Shown here: positions 24,243 to 35,296 of the stretch, in pieces | How the letters are laid out: each line of letters opens with the position of its first letter | Numbering within the stretch: position 1 is the stretch's first letter | NCBI RefSeq assembly: GCF_027497255.1 | Contig: NZ_CP114903.1 | Coordinates: 5,084,001-5,148,000, forward strand | DNA length: 64,000 bases | Reading direction: 5' to 3' | Origin: Micromonospora sp. WMMD882 | Lineage (GTDB): Bacteria > Actinomycetota > Actinomycetes > Mycobacteriales > Micromonosporaceae | Notes under the pieces: model-generated | The model's database searches: none | The model's input: only the letters and a program-made list of their open reading frames with translations | Told to the model about the DNA's origin: nothing | Made by a program: the position numbers and the translations under genes

Positions 24243-25790
24243 GTGACCGCCACCCCGTCCGGCGCCCTGCCGAAGCCCATCGTGCCCGGTCTGACGGATC
24301 TGGAGGTTTTCGCCCGGGGTGGTTACGCCACCGTCTACCGGGCGGTGCAGATCTCCGTCGGGCGTGAGGTCGCGGTCAAGGTGGAGAACCGCACCCTGGA
24401 CAGCGAACACGACCAGGCCCGCTTCCTGCGCGAGGCGCGGGCCGCCGGCCGGATGTCGTCCCACCCGCACGTGGTGGACCTCTTCGACGTCGGGGTGACC
24501 GTCGACCAGCACCCGTACCTGATCATGGAGTTGTGCGACGGCTCGTACGCCGAGCGGATGCGGACCTCCCCGCTCGGCCCGGCCGAGGCCCGGGACCTTG
24601 GCGTCAAGATCGCCGACGCGTTGGCGCACTCGCACGCCGCCGGGGTGCTGCACCGGGACGTGAAACCGGCGAACATCCTCCACTCGCACTTCAACTCGGC
24701 GGTGCTGGCCGACTTCGGGCTGGCCGTGCTGGGCGAGATGCGGGACCCGACGGTCACCATGGAGGTGCTGACCCCGGCGTACGCGCCGCCGGAGATGTTC
24801 AGCCACAGCCCGCCCTCGCCGGCGGTGGACGTCTACGCCCTGTGCGCCACCCTCTACGCGGTCATGCACGGCCGGCCGCCGCGCTGGCACGCCGAACGCA
24901 ACCCCAGCCTGGTCACCGTGCTGGAGATGTTCAACCGGCCCATCCCCGACCTGCCCGGGGTGCCCGACGAGCTGCTCGACGTGCTCCGGCTGGGCATGTC
25001 GAACGAGCCCGCCGCCCGTCCCTCCGCTCTGGAGCTGCGGAACCTGCTGGCCCGGCTGCCGCTCGGCCCGGCCGACCCGGGGCCCACCGTCGACCCCGGC
25101 CCGCCGGTGACGCCGCCGTGGTCGGCCGACGGCTCACCGGCGCCGCCGTGGTCGGCCGACGGCCCGCCCTGGCGCGCCGACGCCTCCGGTTCGTCCGGTC
25201 GGGACGACCCGGCCGTGCCCCGGCCGCCGGCGCAGGACGGCCACCCGACCGTGCCGGCCCCGACGCGCCGCCGTCGTCGCTGGTTCCTCGGCGGGGCGGG
25301 GGCGCTCGCGCTCGTCGCGTCGGCCGGCCTCGGAGCCTGGATCGGCGGCCCGCCACGCGAGCCGGAGCCCGGACCGTCCACCGGCGTGGTGGCGGGCGTG
25401 CTGCCCGGCTGCGTGGACGGGGCCACCGAGCTGCCCGCGGGCGGCCGGTGCGCGGACGGGCTCAGGTGCTTCGGGCCGGTCCGGGTGCGGGGCGTGCGGG
25501 CCGAGGCCACCGAGGTGCGGTGCGACGGCCGGCACACCTGGGAGAGCTACGCCGAGGGTGACCTGCCCGCCGACCTGGTCGGCGCGGACCACGCGGCCGT
25601 GAAGGCCGACCCGGTGGTCCGCCAGGTGTGCAGCGCGACGACGTTCCGGCTGACCAGCGGCCTGTCGTACGCGGCCGGGTGGAATCTGGAGGTGCTGCCG
25701 CCGGCTCCCGCCGACGCCGCGCCGACGTACCGCTGCCTGGCCGGCCGGGGGGTCGACGGCCTGGCGGCGCCGACCCTGAGCCTGCGCTGA
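24243..25790 (+). CDS. Transmembrane Ser/Thr protein kinase (PknB-type)
   Basis: A 515-residue Hanks-type kinase. The catalytic domain (about 15-280) has the glycine loop ARGGYATVYRA, the ATP-binding lysine in VAVKVE, the catalytic loop HRDVKPAN and the DFG motif as DFGLAVLG. A Pro/Asp/Ser-rich juxtamembrane linker (about 285-340) leads to basic RRRRR, one transmembrane helix (about 345-365) and an extracellular domain of about 145 residues with four or more cysteines, which is not a PASTA domain and was not recognised. The expected location is the cytoplasmic membrane with an outward sensor. GTG 24243 has no RBS but a TATTTT box 7 nt upstream. The cognate phosphatase is not in the window. 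Confidence 0.92.
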   Translation: MTATPSGALPKPIVPGLTDLEVFARGGYATVYRAVQISVGREVAVKVENRTLDSEHDQARFLREARAAGRMSSHPHVVDLFDVGVTVDQHPYLIMELCDGSYAERMRTSPLGPAEARDLGVKIADALAHSHAAGVLHRDVKPANILHSHFNSAVLADFGLAVLGEMRDPTVTMEVLTPAYAPPEMFSHSPPSPAVDVYALCATLYAVMHGRPPRWHAERNPSLVTVLEMFNRPIPDLPGVPDELLDVLRLGMSNEPAARPSALELRNLLARLPLGPADPGPTVDPGPPVTPPWSADGSPAPPWSADGPPWRADASGSSGRDDPAVPRPPAQDGHPTVPAPTRRRRRWFLGGAGALALVASAGLGAWIGGPPREPEPGPSTGVVAGVLPGCVDGATELPAGGRCADGLRCFGPVRVRGVRAEATEVRCDGRHTWESYAEGDLPADLVGADHAAVKADPVVRQVCSATTFRLTSGLSYAAGWNLEVLPPAPADAAPTYRCLAGRGVDGLAAPTLSLR

Positions 25791-25821
25791 GCCGGCGCGG
25801 CGGGCCCCGGCGGTCGCGCCG

Positions 25822-26151
25822 TCACTGCTCCGGCCGGCGGTAGCGTTCCCGCAGCGCCGCCACCATGCGTGGGTCGTCGAACGTCTCCAGGGTGTCCGCG
25901 TCGATGCTGTGCGGGCGGTCCTGCGGTTGGCGCGCGGGCTCCGGGCCGCCGGGCGGGCCGCCGGGCGGCTGGTGGCGGGCCGTGTCGACCGCGACCATCG
26001 CGACCATCGTGAACAGGACGACCAGCAGGGCGAGGGCCACGCCGAGGAAATCGGCCCGCCGCAGCACCACCAGGGCGACCAGCAGGGCCGCCGCCACGAT
26101 GGCGGCGACCACCGCCAGGAGCCGGGCACGGGACCGGGGGAGACGCGTCAC
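25822..26151 (-). CDS. Small two-helix membrane protein (109 aa)
   Basis: Not recognised. Two adjacent transmembrane helices (about 10-30 and 35-55) are followed by a hydrophilic Pro/Gln/Asp-rich cytoplasmic tail with the sequence ETFDDPRMVAALRERYR near the end. The GTG start has no clear RBS; CATGCT lies 6 nt upstream, a weaker version of the leaderless boxes seen elsewhere here. It is convergent with the kinase gene and divergent from the hydrolase gene. Confidence 0.6.
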   Translation of the reverse strand: MTRLPRSRARLLAVVAAIVAAALLVALVVLRRADFLGVALALLVVLFTMVAMVAVDTARHQPPGGPPGGPEPARQPQDRPHSIDADTLETFDDPRMVAALRERYRRPEQ

Positions 26152-26332
26152 CCGTCCAGCATGGTCGGCCGACCGCCGCTGTCAACCGTTCGGCCACTGT
26201 CAACTCGCCGCCGCCGTCGACCGGACGTCGGAGGACGCGTGGCGACCAGACGTTCGTTGCCGCCGTTGCATAGAGTGACGGCTGGGTCGCTCCAGTCGCG
26301 ACCGTCCCGTCCCACCAGCGGAAGGATCCCGC

Positions 26333-28117
26333 ATGCGACGAACCGCCCGATCCCGAACCGCAGCAGGCATCGCCGGAATCATGCTCGCCGGCCTCGCGAT
26401 CGGCCCGGCCACCGCCGTGCCGGTCACCCCCGACACCCCGGCCGGGCCGGGCCCCACCGAGCGGACCAGCCCGGTCGAGGCCCGCCGGGTCGACCGGGTG
26501 CCGACGCCCCGGATCGACTGGACGCCGTGCCACGGGTACGCCGAGTGCGCGACCGTCCGGCTGCCCCTGGACTACGACCAGCCGGACGGGCCGACCACCG
26601 AGGTCGCCGTGCTGCGGGTCAAGGCCCGCGACCAGCAGCGGCGGATCGGCAGTCTCTTCGTCAACCCGGGCGGCCCCGGCGGGGCGGGCACCGAGATGGC
26701 CCTCGTCGCGCCGTTCTTCCTCGGTGACGACGTGCTGGACCGCTTCGACGTGGTCGGCGTCGACCCGCGCGGGGTGGGCGGCAGCGAGCAGATCCGCTGC
26801 TTCACCTCCGTCGAGGAGCAGGCCCGCAAGCTCGCCGGCCTCAACGTGGCCTTCCCCTGGACGAAGGCCGAGGAGCAGGCGTACGTGGCGTCGTCCCGGG
26901 CGGCCGGCCGGGCCTGCTCCACCACCGGGCAGCCGCTCAGCGGCGCGATGTCGACCGCCCAGGTCGCCCGGGACATGGACGTGCTGCGTCGCGCGGTCGG
27001 TGACCGCAAGCTCAGCTACCTCGGCTTCAGCTACGGCTCCGCCCTCGGGCAGCAGTACGCGAACATGTTCCCGGACCGGTTCCGGGCGCTGGTGATCGAC
27101 GGGGTGCTCGGCCCCCGGGAGTGGGTCGGCAAGCCGAACTCGGCCGCCACCACCCAGGAGGACCGGCTGCGCAGCGGCGAGGGCGCGTACCGGGCGCTGC
27201 GTGAGGTGCTGGCCCGGTGCGCGAAGGCCGGCGCGGCGGGCTGCCCGCTCGGCGGTGGCGACCCGGCGGCCAGCTTCGACCTGGTGGCGCAGCGGTTGCG
27301 GGCGAAGCCCGTGGTGATCGAGGACCCGGACGCCGGGCCGGTCACCTTCCGGTACTCCGACTTCGTCGCCAACGCCCTGATCATGCTCTACAGTCCGGCC
27401 GGCTACGAGCCGCTGGTGGCGATGGTCGCCGACCTGCTCGTGCTGACCGACCCGGACGCCACGAAGGCCCGCCGCGGCACGGTCTCGGCGGCCCTGCTCG
27501 ACCGGGTCGCGCGGGCCCGCGCCCAGGTCGCCCGGTACGACGACGACTACGTCAACGGGCTGGAGACGTTCCTCGGGGTGGACTGCACCGACGCGTACCA
27601 CCCGGGTGACGCGATGCTCTGGCCGGCGTTCGCCGACCGGGCCGACCGGCGGGACCCGTACTTCGGTCGGTTGTGGAGCTGGGTCAGCTCGCCGTGCGCC
27701 CGCGACACGTGGACGGTGCGTGACGAGGACGCCTACCTCGGGCCGTTCGACAGGCGTACCGGGGCGCCGGTGCTGGTGGTCGGCAACTACTGGGACCCGT
27801 CGACCAACTACCAGGGCGCGGTGAGCGCCGCCCGGAGCCTGCCGAACAGCCGACTGCTCAGCAGCGACAGTTGGGGGCACACCGCGTACGGCACCTCGGT
27901 CTGCGTGACCGGCGCGGTCGACAGGTACCTGCTGACCGGGACGCCCCCGGCCGAGGGGACGGTCTGTGTCGGTGACCTCCAACCGTTCGCCACGGCGTCG
28001 ACCGGACCGGCGGCCACCCTGCGCGCCAACCCGGCCGACGGTCTGGTCGGGCGGGGCCGGCCCGGCCGGGGCGGGCCGAAGCGGCTGCCGCCGGTGGTCG
28101 CCCCGCCGCTCGGCTGA
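26333..28117 (+). CDS. Secreted alpha/beta hydrolase, tripeptidyl aminopeptidase-like (S33)
   Basis: A 594-residue exported serine hydrolase of the Slp/Tap type that removes N-terminal tripeptides or small peptides from proteins. Signal peptide at about 1-28; the alpha/beta hydrolase fold begins with NPGGPGGAG (oxyanion region). The nucleophile is S233 in GFSYGS, with D488 (NYWDPSTNY) and H516 (WGHTAYG) completing the triad inside the TAP-like C-terminal domain. ATG 26333 has a GGAAGGA RBS. A strong hairpin follows the gene. Esterase activity on small substrates is an alternative. Confidence 0.9.
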   Translation: MRRTARSRTAAGIAGIMLAGLAIGPATAVPVTPDTPAGPGPTERTSPVEARRVDRVPTPRIDWTPCHGYAECATVRLPLDYDQPDGPTTEVAVLRVKARDQQRRIGSLFVNPGGPGGAGTEMALVAPFFLGDDVLDRFDVVGVDPRGVGGSEQIRCFTSVEEQARKLAGLNVAFPWTKAEEQAYVASSRAAGRACSTTGQPLSGAMSTAQVARDMDVLRRAVGDRKLSYLGFSYGSALGQQYANMFPDRFRALVIDGVLGPREWVGKPNSAATTQEDRLRSGEGAYRALREVLARCAKAGAAGCPLGGGDPAASFDLVAQRLRAKPVVIEDPDAGPVTFRYSDFVANALIMLYSPAGYEPLVAMVADLLVLTDPDATKARRGTVSAALLDRVARARAQVARYDDDYVNGLETFLGVDCTDAYHPGDAMLWPAFADRADRRDPYFGRLWSWVSSPCARDTWTVRDEDAYLGPFDRRTGAPVLVVGNYWDPSTNYQGAVSAARSLPNSRLLSSDSWGHTAYGTSVCVTGAVDRYLLTGTPPAEGTVCVGDLQPFATASTGPAATLRANPADGLVGRGRPGRGGPKRLPPVVAPPLG

Positions 28118-28126
28118 CGGTCCGGG

Positions 28127-28159
28127 CGTCGGCGCGGGACGGCTGGTCCCGCGCCGACG
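28127..28159. terminator. Bidirectional terminator after the aminopeptidase gene
   Basis: A perfect 14-bp stem (28127-28140 with 28146-28159) has a 5-nt loop. It lies between the stop of the hydrolase gene and the end of the convergent acyl-CoA dehydrogenase operon. Confidence 0.85.
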
Positions 28160-28186
28160 TCGCCTGCCGCGCCCCGGGCTGAGCCG

Positions 28187-29353
28187 TCAGTACGAGCGGT
28201 CCTGGCCGAGCACGTGCTGGGCGACGAAGTTGAGGATCATCTCCCGGCTGACCGGGGCGATCCGGCTGGCCCGTACCGCGCCGAGCAGGGTGGCGACGCC
28301 GTACTCGGTGGTCAGGCCCGCGCCGCCGTGTGCCTGCACGGCGGTGTCCACGGCCAGCGCGGCGGCCTCCGCGGCGGCGTACTTGGCCATGTTGCCGGCG
28401 ACCCCGGCGTCGGCGTCCCGGCCGGCGTCGTACCGGGCCGCCGCCTGGTAGACCATCAGCCGGGCCAGCTCCACCTGGATGGCCGCGTGCGCCAGCGGAT
28501 GCGACACCCCCTGGTGCGAGCCGATGCTGCGGCCACCCCAGACGGTACGGGCACGGGCGTACCCGGACGCGCGCTCGATCGCGTACCGGCCGGTGCCGAC
28601 GCTCATCGCGGCGACCGTGATCCGTTCCGGGTTGAGCCCGGCGAACAGCGCCGGCAGCCCGGCGTCGGGCGAGCCGCCGACCAGCGCGTCGGCCGGCAGC
28701 CGCACGTCGTCGAGGTAGAGCAGGAACTGCTGCTCCGGGGAGACGACCTCCATGTCCAGTCTGGACATGGTCAGCCCGGCCGCGTCGGTCGGCACCAGGA
28801 ACAGCGCCGGCTGGAGCTTGCCGGAGGCGGCGTCGGCGGTGCGCGCGACCACCAGCACGTGCCCCGCCTCGTCGACGCCGGAGATGTAGCACTTGCGGCC
28901 GGAGAGCAGCCAGTCGTCGCCGTCGCGGCGGGCCACCGTGGCCAGCCGGTGGAAGTTCGACCCGGCCTCCGGCTCGGTGATCGCGAAGGCGATCTTCTGG
29001 GAGCCGTCGGCCAGGCCGGGCAGGTGACGGGCGCGCTGCTCCTCGGTGCCGTGCCGGGCGAGCACGGTGCCGGCGATGGCGGGGGAGACCACGAGCAGCA
29101 GCAGCGGGCAGCCGGCCGCGGCCAGCTCCTCGCAGACGATCGCCAGCTCGGTGATGCCGCCGCCTCCGCCGCCGTACGCGGTGGGGATGTTGACGCCGAG
29201 GTAGCCGAGCCGGCCGGCTTCCGCCCACAGCTCGGTGGTGTGCTCGCCGGCCTTCGCCTTCCCGACGAAGTACCGGTGACCGTACCGTCGGCCCAGCGCC
29301 CGCGCCGCGGCCCGGAGCTGCTCCTGCTCGTCGGTGAGGTCGAAGACGGTCAT
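28187..29353 (-). CDS. Acyl-CoA dehydrogenase (AtuD-like, by context)
   Basis: A 388-residue FAD enzyme that introduces an alpha-beta double bond into an acyl-CoA. The N-terminal helical domain is followed by the FAD-binding AFAITEPEAGSN segment (about 125-136), the beta domain, and the C-terminal helices with QAHGGAGLTTEYGV. In the Atu pathway the matching enzyme, AtuD, oxidises citronellyl-CoA. The start ATG overlaps the stop of the upstream biotin carboxylase gene (ATGA), so it is the last gene of the five-gene operon. A longer open frame upstream is antisense coding shadow of that gene. Substrate assignment is by context only. Confidence 0.9.
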   Translation of the reverse strand: MTVFDLTDEQEQLRAAARALGRRYGHRYFVGKAKAGEHTTELWAEAGRLGYLGVNIPTAYGGGGGGITELAIVCEELAAAGCPLLLLVVSPAIAGTVLARHGTEEQRARHLPGLADGSQKIAFAITEPEAGSNFHRLATVARRDGDDWLLSGRKCYISGVDEAGHVLVVARTADAASGKLQPALFLVPTDAAGLTMSRLDMEVVSPEQQFLLYLDDVRLPADALVGGSPDAGLPALFAGLNPERITVAAMSVGTGRYAIERASGYARARTVWGGRSIGSHQGVSHPLAHAAIQVELARLMVYQAAARYDAGRDADAGVAGNMAKYAAAEAAALAVDTAVQAHGGAGLTTEYGVATLLGAVRASRIAPVSREMILNFVAQHVLGQDRSY

Positions 29354-31320
29354 CGGTCCTCCTCGGGGTTCACCACCGCCAGCACGGCGCCGGTGTCGAC
29401 CTGGTCGCCGGGCGGCGCCGGCAGGGCGGCGACCACCCCGTCGACCGGGGCGAGCACCTGGTGTTCCAGCTTCATCGCCTCCAGGGTCAGCAGCGGCTCG
29501 CCGGCGCGGACCCGCTGCCCGACGGTGACGTGCACCCGGGTCACCGCGCCGGGCAGCGGCGCGACCAGGGAACCGGCGGCCAGCCCGCGCCGCGGGTCGG
29601 GGAAGCGCGGCAGCCCGGTCAGGGTCGTCGCCCCGTCCGGGCCGTCCACGAAGACCGTCGACCCCACCCGGTGTACGCGCCACCCGCGGCGCACCCCGTC
29701 GACGTCCAGCGTCACCCGGTCCGGGGTGGCCGCCACCAGCGCGACGGCGCGTCCGAGCGGCGGGTCGGTGGCGCATTCGGCGAGTCCGCCCGTCCGGTCC
29801 AGCCGGTAGCGGACCTCGACCTCGCCGCCGTCCCGGTCGGTGAACCGGGCGACCTGCGGGAACGCCGGCACGTTGCGCCACCCCGACGGCAGCGAGCGCA
29901 GCGCCGGGGCGGCGGCCCGGCGGGCGGCGGCCGAGGCGAGCGCGGCGGCCAGCGCGGCCACCGGCACGTCGGCGTCGGCCAGCAGCGGGGCGAACACCTC
30001 CGGGTGCCGGTCCAGGAAACCGGTGTCGACCGGCCCGGCGGTGAACGCGGGACTGCGCAGCACCCGGACCAGCAGGTCCCGGTTGGTGGTGACGCCGTGC
30101 AGCTCGGCGCGGGCCAGCGCGCCGGCCAGCAGCCGGGCCGCCTCGGCCCGGGTCGGCCCCCAGGCGACCAGCTTCGCCAGCATCGAGTCGTAGTGCACGC
30201 CCACCGTCGAGCCGGCCGTCACCCCCGAGTCCAGGCGCAGCCCGGTGGTCGGGGCGAAGCCACCGGTCACCCCGGGCACGGTGAACCGGCGCAGCACGCC
30301 GGTGGCCGGTCGCCAGTCGTGGGCCGGGTCCTCGGCGCACAGCCGTACCTCGATGGCGTGGCCGGTCGGCGGCGGGGTCGCCGCCAGCGGCGTCGGCCCG
30401 CCCTCGGCGACCAGCAGTTGCAGCCTGACCAGGTCCAGGCCGGTGACCGCCTCGGTGACCGGGTGCTCCACCTGGAGCCGGGTGTTCATCTCCAGGAAGA
30501 AGAACTCCCCGGACGGGGCGAGCAGGAACTCGACGGTGCCCGCCCCGACGTAGCCGACCGCCCGGCCGGCGGCCACCGCCGCCGCGTGCAGCCGCTCCCG
30601 CAGCTCCGGCGGGAGCGCCGCCGGGGCCTCCTCGACGATCTTCTGGTGCCGGCGCTGGATCGAGCAGTCCCGTTCGCCGAGGGCCAGCACCGTGCCGCGC
30701 GTGTCGCCGAGGATCTGCACCTCGACGTGCCGGCCGCGCTCGACGTACCGCTCCACGAAGACCGTGCCGTCGCCGAACGCGCCGGCCGCCTCCCGCCCGG
30801 CGGAGGCCACCGCGTCGGCCAGCCCGGCGGCGTCCCGGACGATCCGCATGCCCCGGCCGCCGCCCCCGGCGGACGCCTTGACCAGCACCGGGAAGTCGGT
30901 GACCTGGTCGGCGTCGGTCCAGGTGGGCAGCATCGGCACGCCCGCGTCGGCGAGCAGCGCCTTGGCCGCCAGCTTGTCGCCCATCGCGGCGATCGCCGCG
31001 GGTGGCGGCCCGACCCAGGTCAGCCCGGCGTCGACCACCGCCGCCGCGAACCCGGCGTGCTCGGCGAGGAACCCGTAACCCGGGTGGACGGCGTCCGCGC
31101 CGCAGCGCCGGGCCGCGTCCAGGATCAGGTCTATCCGCAGGTACGTCTCGGCCGGCGCGTTCCCGGGCAGGCGTACCGCGTGGTCGGCCTCGGCGACGAA
31201 CGGCGCGTCGGCGTCCGCGTCGGAGTGCACGGCGACGGTCTCGACGCCCAGCGCCCGGCAGGCGGCGAAGACCCGGCGGGCGATCTCGCCCCGGTTGGCG
31301 ACGAGCAGTCTGGTGATCAT
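29350..31320 (-). CDS. Acyl-CoA carboxylase alpha subunit (biotin carboxylase-BCCP; AtuF/MccA-like)
   Basis: A 656-residue biotin-dependent carboxylase alpha chain. Biotin carboxylase domain (about 1-445): LVANRGEIARR, the ATP-grasp glycine loop ASAGGGGRGMR and EMNTRLQVEHPVTE. A BT-like linker region follows (about 450-575), and the C-terminal biotin carrier domain contains EAMKLEH, where the lysine near 616 is biotinylated. It carboxylates biotin with bicarbonate and ATP and passes it to the beta subunit encoded next upstream (26 bp gap). Together with the AtuA-like gene this suggests a geranyl-CoA or methylcrotonyl-CoA carboxylase rather than acetyl/propionyl-CoA carboxylase. ATG 31320 gives the normal family N-terminus. 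Confidence 0.93.
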   Translation of the reverse strand: MITRLLVANRGEIARRVFAACRALGVETVAVHSDADADAPFVAEADHAVRLPGNAPAETYLRIDLILDAARRCGADAVHPGYGFLAEHAGFAAAVVDAGLTWVGPPPAAIAAMGDKLAAKALLADAGVPMLPTWTDADQVTDFPVLVKASAGGGGRGMRIVRDAAGLADAVASAGREAAGAFGDGTVFVERYVERGRHVEVQILGDTRGTVLALGERDCSIQRRHQKIVEEAPAALPPELRERLHAAAVAAGRAVGYVGAGTVEFLLAPSGEFFFLEMNTRLQVEHPVTEAVTGLDLVRLQLLVAEGGPTPLAATPPPTGHAIEVRLCAEDPAHDWRPATGVLRRFTVPGVTGGFAPTTGLRLDSGVTAGSTVGVHYDSMLAKLVAWGPTRAEAARLLAGALARAELHGVTTNRDLLVRVLRSPAFTAGPVDTGFLDRHPEVFAPLLADADVPVAALAAALASAAARRAAAPALRSLPSGWRNVPAFPQVARFTDRDGGEVEVRYRLDRTGGLAECATDPPLGRAVALVAATPDRVTLDVDGVRRGWRVHRVGSTVFVDGPDGATTLTGLPRFPDPRRGLAAGSLVAPLPGAVTRVHVTVGQRVRAGEPLLTLEAMKLEHQVLAPVDGVVAALPAPPGDQVDTGAVLAVVNPEEDR

Positions 31321-31346
31321 CGGTGATATCCCCTCGCGCTCACCTG

Positions 31347-32944
<1,598 letters not shown>

Positions 32945-32948
<4 letters not shown>

Positions 32949-34663
32949 CGTCGGTCACCGCCCGCGCGGCCAGCTTCCCGCGCCGCCGCCGGCCCCCTGG
33001 GCAGCGTCACGGGCAGGTCGACGATCCGGGCGCGCAGCAGCTCACCGAGCGCCTTGGCCTGCGGGTCGAACCGGGTGGAGGCGGCCACCCCCGCGCCGAG
33101 CAGCCCCCGGAGCACGAAGTTCACCGCCCGCAGGTTCGGCAGCTCGTAGCGTTCCACGGGCAGGTCGGCGGTCTCCGGCAGCAGCTCGCGGAGCCGTTCG
33201 ACGGTGAGCCAGCCGCGCAGCCAGCCGTACGTCTCGTCGCCGCGCGCCCACACGCCGAGGTTGGCGTCCCCGCCCTTGTCGCCCGACCGGGCCCCCACCA
33301 CCTCGCCCAGCGCGCCCCGCCGCGTCGGTCCGCCCGCAGGCGAGGAAGGGCCCCCTGCTGACGCCGGGGGTACCGGAGAACTTCCTTCCCTGCGCCTGGG
33401 GGGCGGGACGGCGAGGCGCTCGCCGGTGGGCAGGACGGCGACGTGGTCCACCGCGTCCTGCGGGACGGTGTCGACGCTGAACACCCCGTACGGGACGGCG
33501 TCCCCCGGCGGCGTCGTCACCGTGCAGCCCGGGTACGAGGCCAGGGCCAGCTCCACCGCGGCGGCCGAGAAGGCCCGCCCGGCCCGCGCCCGGTCGCCGT
33601 CGCGCAGGTGTACGTGCAGCAGCGCGCTCGCCGTCTCGGTGTCCGTCGCGTCGACGTGGTCGGTGCGGGCCAGCCGGAACTCCAGCCCCTCCGGGCCGAC
33701 CGCCGCCGCCACCTGCTCCCGTACCAGCGCCGCCTTGGCCGGGACGTCCAGTCCACAGAGGACGAACGTCATCGAGTTGCGGAAGCCGCCGAGGGTGGTC
33801 ACGCCGACCTTCAGGGTGCCCGGCGGTGGCGCGCCCCGCACGCCGTCGACGCGTACCCGGTCGGGGCCGTCCGGGGTGAGGGTGACCGTGTCGAGCCGGG
33901 TCGTCACGTCCGGCCCGAGGTACGCCGGCCCGTCGACCTCGTACAGGAGCTGAGCGGTGACTGTCTCCACGGTGACCGCCCCGCCGGTGCCCGGGTGCTT
34001 GGTGAGCACCGACGAGCCGTCCGGGCGCAGCTCGACGACCGGGAAGCCGGGGCGCCGGCCGCCGTCCGGCAGCTCGGTGAAGAAGCTGAAGTTCCCGCCG
34101 GTCACCTGCGCCCCGCACTCGATCAGGTGGCCGGCGACGGTGGCGCCGGCGAGCGCGTCCAGGTCGTCGTGGCCCCAGCCGTACCGGGCGATCCCGGGGC
34201 CGACCACCAGCGAGGCGTCGGTGACCCGGCCGGTGACCACCACGTCCGCCCCGGCCCGTAGGCACGCCGCGATGCCGAACCCGCCCAGGTACGCGTTCGC
34301 GGTCAACGCGCCCGGCCGGGTCAGCGCGTCGCCTTCGACGTACCCGATCCGGACGGTGAGGCCGAGCCGGTCGGCGAGCGACCCGATCGCGGCGGCCAAC
34401 CCGGCGGGGTTCAGGCCACCGGCGTTGGTGACGATCGTGACGCCGCGTTCCAGCGCGACGCCGAGGGTGTCCTCGAGCTGCCCGAGGAAGGTCCTCGCGT
34501 AGCCGAGGGCGGGGTCGCGCTGCCGGTCCCGGCCGAGGATGAGCATGGTCAGCTCGGCGAGGTAGTCGCCGGTCAGCACGTCCAGCTCACCGCCGGTGAG
34601 CATCTCCCGCCAGGCGTCGAACCGGTCTCCGTAGAAACCGGACGCGTTGCCGATGCGGATCAC
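32945..34663 (-). CDS. AtuA-like protein (DUF1446, acyclic terpene utilisation)
   Basis: A 572-residue protein of the AtuA family, whose function in citronellol/geraniol degradation is required but biochemically unknown. The N-terminal DUF1446 domain (about 1-430) starts MIRIGNASGFYGDR and contains TNAGGLNPAG and VTGRVTDASLVVGP. A C-terminal domain of about 115 residues contains RSGDKGGDANLGVWAR and LRAVNFVLRGLLG. The linker between them (about 430-455) is encoded by a 63-bp repeat element also found at the cyclase stop codon (copy at 33336-33398), which keeps the frame. It is the first structural gene after tetR (21 bp gap) and overlaps the beta-subunit gene. Confidence 0.88.
33336..33398. 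repeat. 63-bp palindromic repeat element, copy 2 (inside the atuA-like gene)
   Basis: Aligns without gaps with copy 1 (23645-23707) at about 46 of 63 positions, with the same GCAGG edge, the AGGAAGGG and CTTCCTTCC/CCTTCCTT arms and the TGCGC end. Its length is a multiple of three, so the atuA-like frame is not broken; it encodes a Ser/Pro/Gly/Arg linker. Confidence 0.65.
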
Positions 34664-34684
34664 GCGGGTACCTCCGTCGGGCGG

Positions 34685-35290
34685 TCAGGGGGTGGGCAGG
34701 GCGGCGAGCTGGCGTTTCCAGGTGGTCAGCAGGGCGGCCCGGCGGGCCGAGTCGTCGGTGAGCAGGTTCGCCACGCCGAGCCCGCGCAGCAGGTCGAGGG
34801 TGGCCTGCACGGTTTCCCGTACGCCGGGGCGGCGCTCGTCGACGCCGAGCAGCGCCACGGTGAGCCGGTGCATCTCCCGGCCGACCTTCGCCTCCAACGG
34901 CACCAGCGCGGCGCGCAGCTCCGGGTCGGTGCGGGCGGCCACCCACAGCTCCAGGGCGGCGACGAAGAGCGGGCCGGTGAAGGCGGTGGCGAGCATGTCG
35001 ACGACCCGGTCGAGGCGTCGCGGGCCGGCGGGCAGGGCCTCCGCCTCGGCGCGCAGCTCGGCGGCGCGCCGCTCGGTCAGGTGCGCGACGGCGGCGGTGA
35101 CCAGGGCGGCCCGGGTGGGGTAGTGGTGCAACTGGGCGCCCCGGGAGACCCCGGCGCGGGCCGCGACGACCGTGGTGGTGGTGCCGGACCAGCCGCGTTC
35201 GACCAGGCAGTCGACGGTGGCCTGCAGCAGGCGGGCCCGGGTGGCGCGGCTGCGCTCCTGCTGGGGTACGCGACCGGGGGCGGTGGACAC
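34685..35290 (-). CDS. TetR-family regulator of the atuA/carboxylase operon
   Basis: A 201-residue TetR/AcrR repressor: N-terminal helix-turn-helix (about 12-58, with ATRARLLQATVDCL, then VSRGAQLHHYPT) and a C-terminal ligand-binding helical domain. It is the first gene of the five-gene minus-strand operon and probably its local repressor, comparable in position to AtuR. The GTG at 35290 is chosen because a CACGCT box lies 6 nt upstream with TTGACT 17 bp further, predicting a leaderless mRNA. The longer frame would start at a TTG inside that promoter. An inverted repeat overlaps the -35 box, which suggests autoregulation. The effector is unknown, probably an acyl-CoA. Confidence 0.88.
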   Translation of the reverse strand: MSTAPGRVPQQERSRATRARLLQATVDCLVERGWSGTTTTVVAARAGVSRGAQLHHYPTRAALVTAAVAHLTERRAAELRAEAEALPAGPRRLDRVVDMLATAFTGPLFVAALELWVAARTDPELRAALVPLEAKVGREMHRLTVALLGVDERRPGVRETVQATLDLLRGLGVANLLTDDSARRAALLTTWKRQLAALPTP

Positions 35291-35296
35291 CCGACA

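Noticed and set aside
28187..30340. Long frame fusing upstream sequence to the acyl-CoA dehydrogenase
   Set aside because: The upstream part is the out-of-frame reading of the biotin carboxylase gene; ATG 29353 with the ATGA overlap gives the usual dehydrogenase N-terminus.
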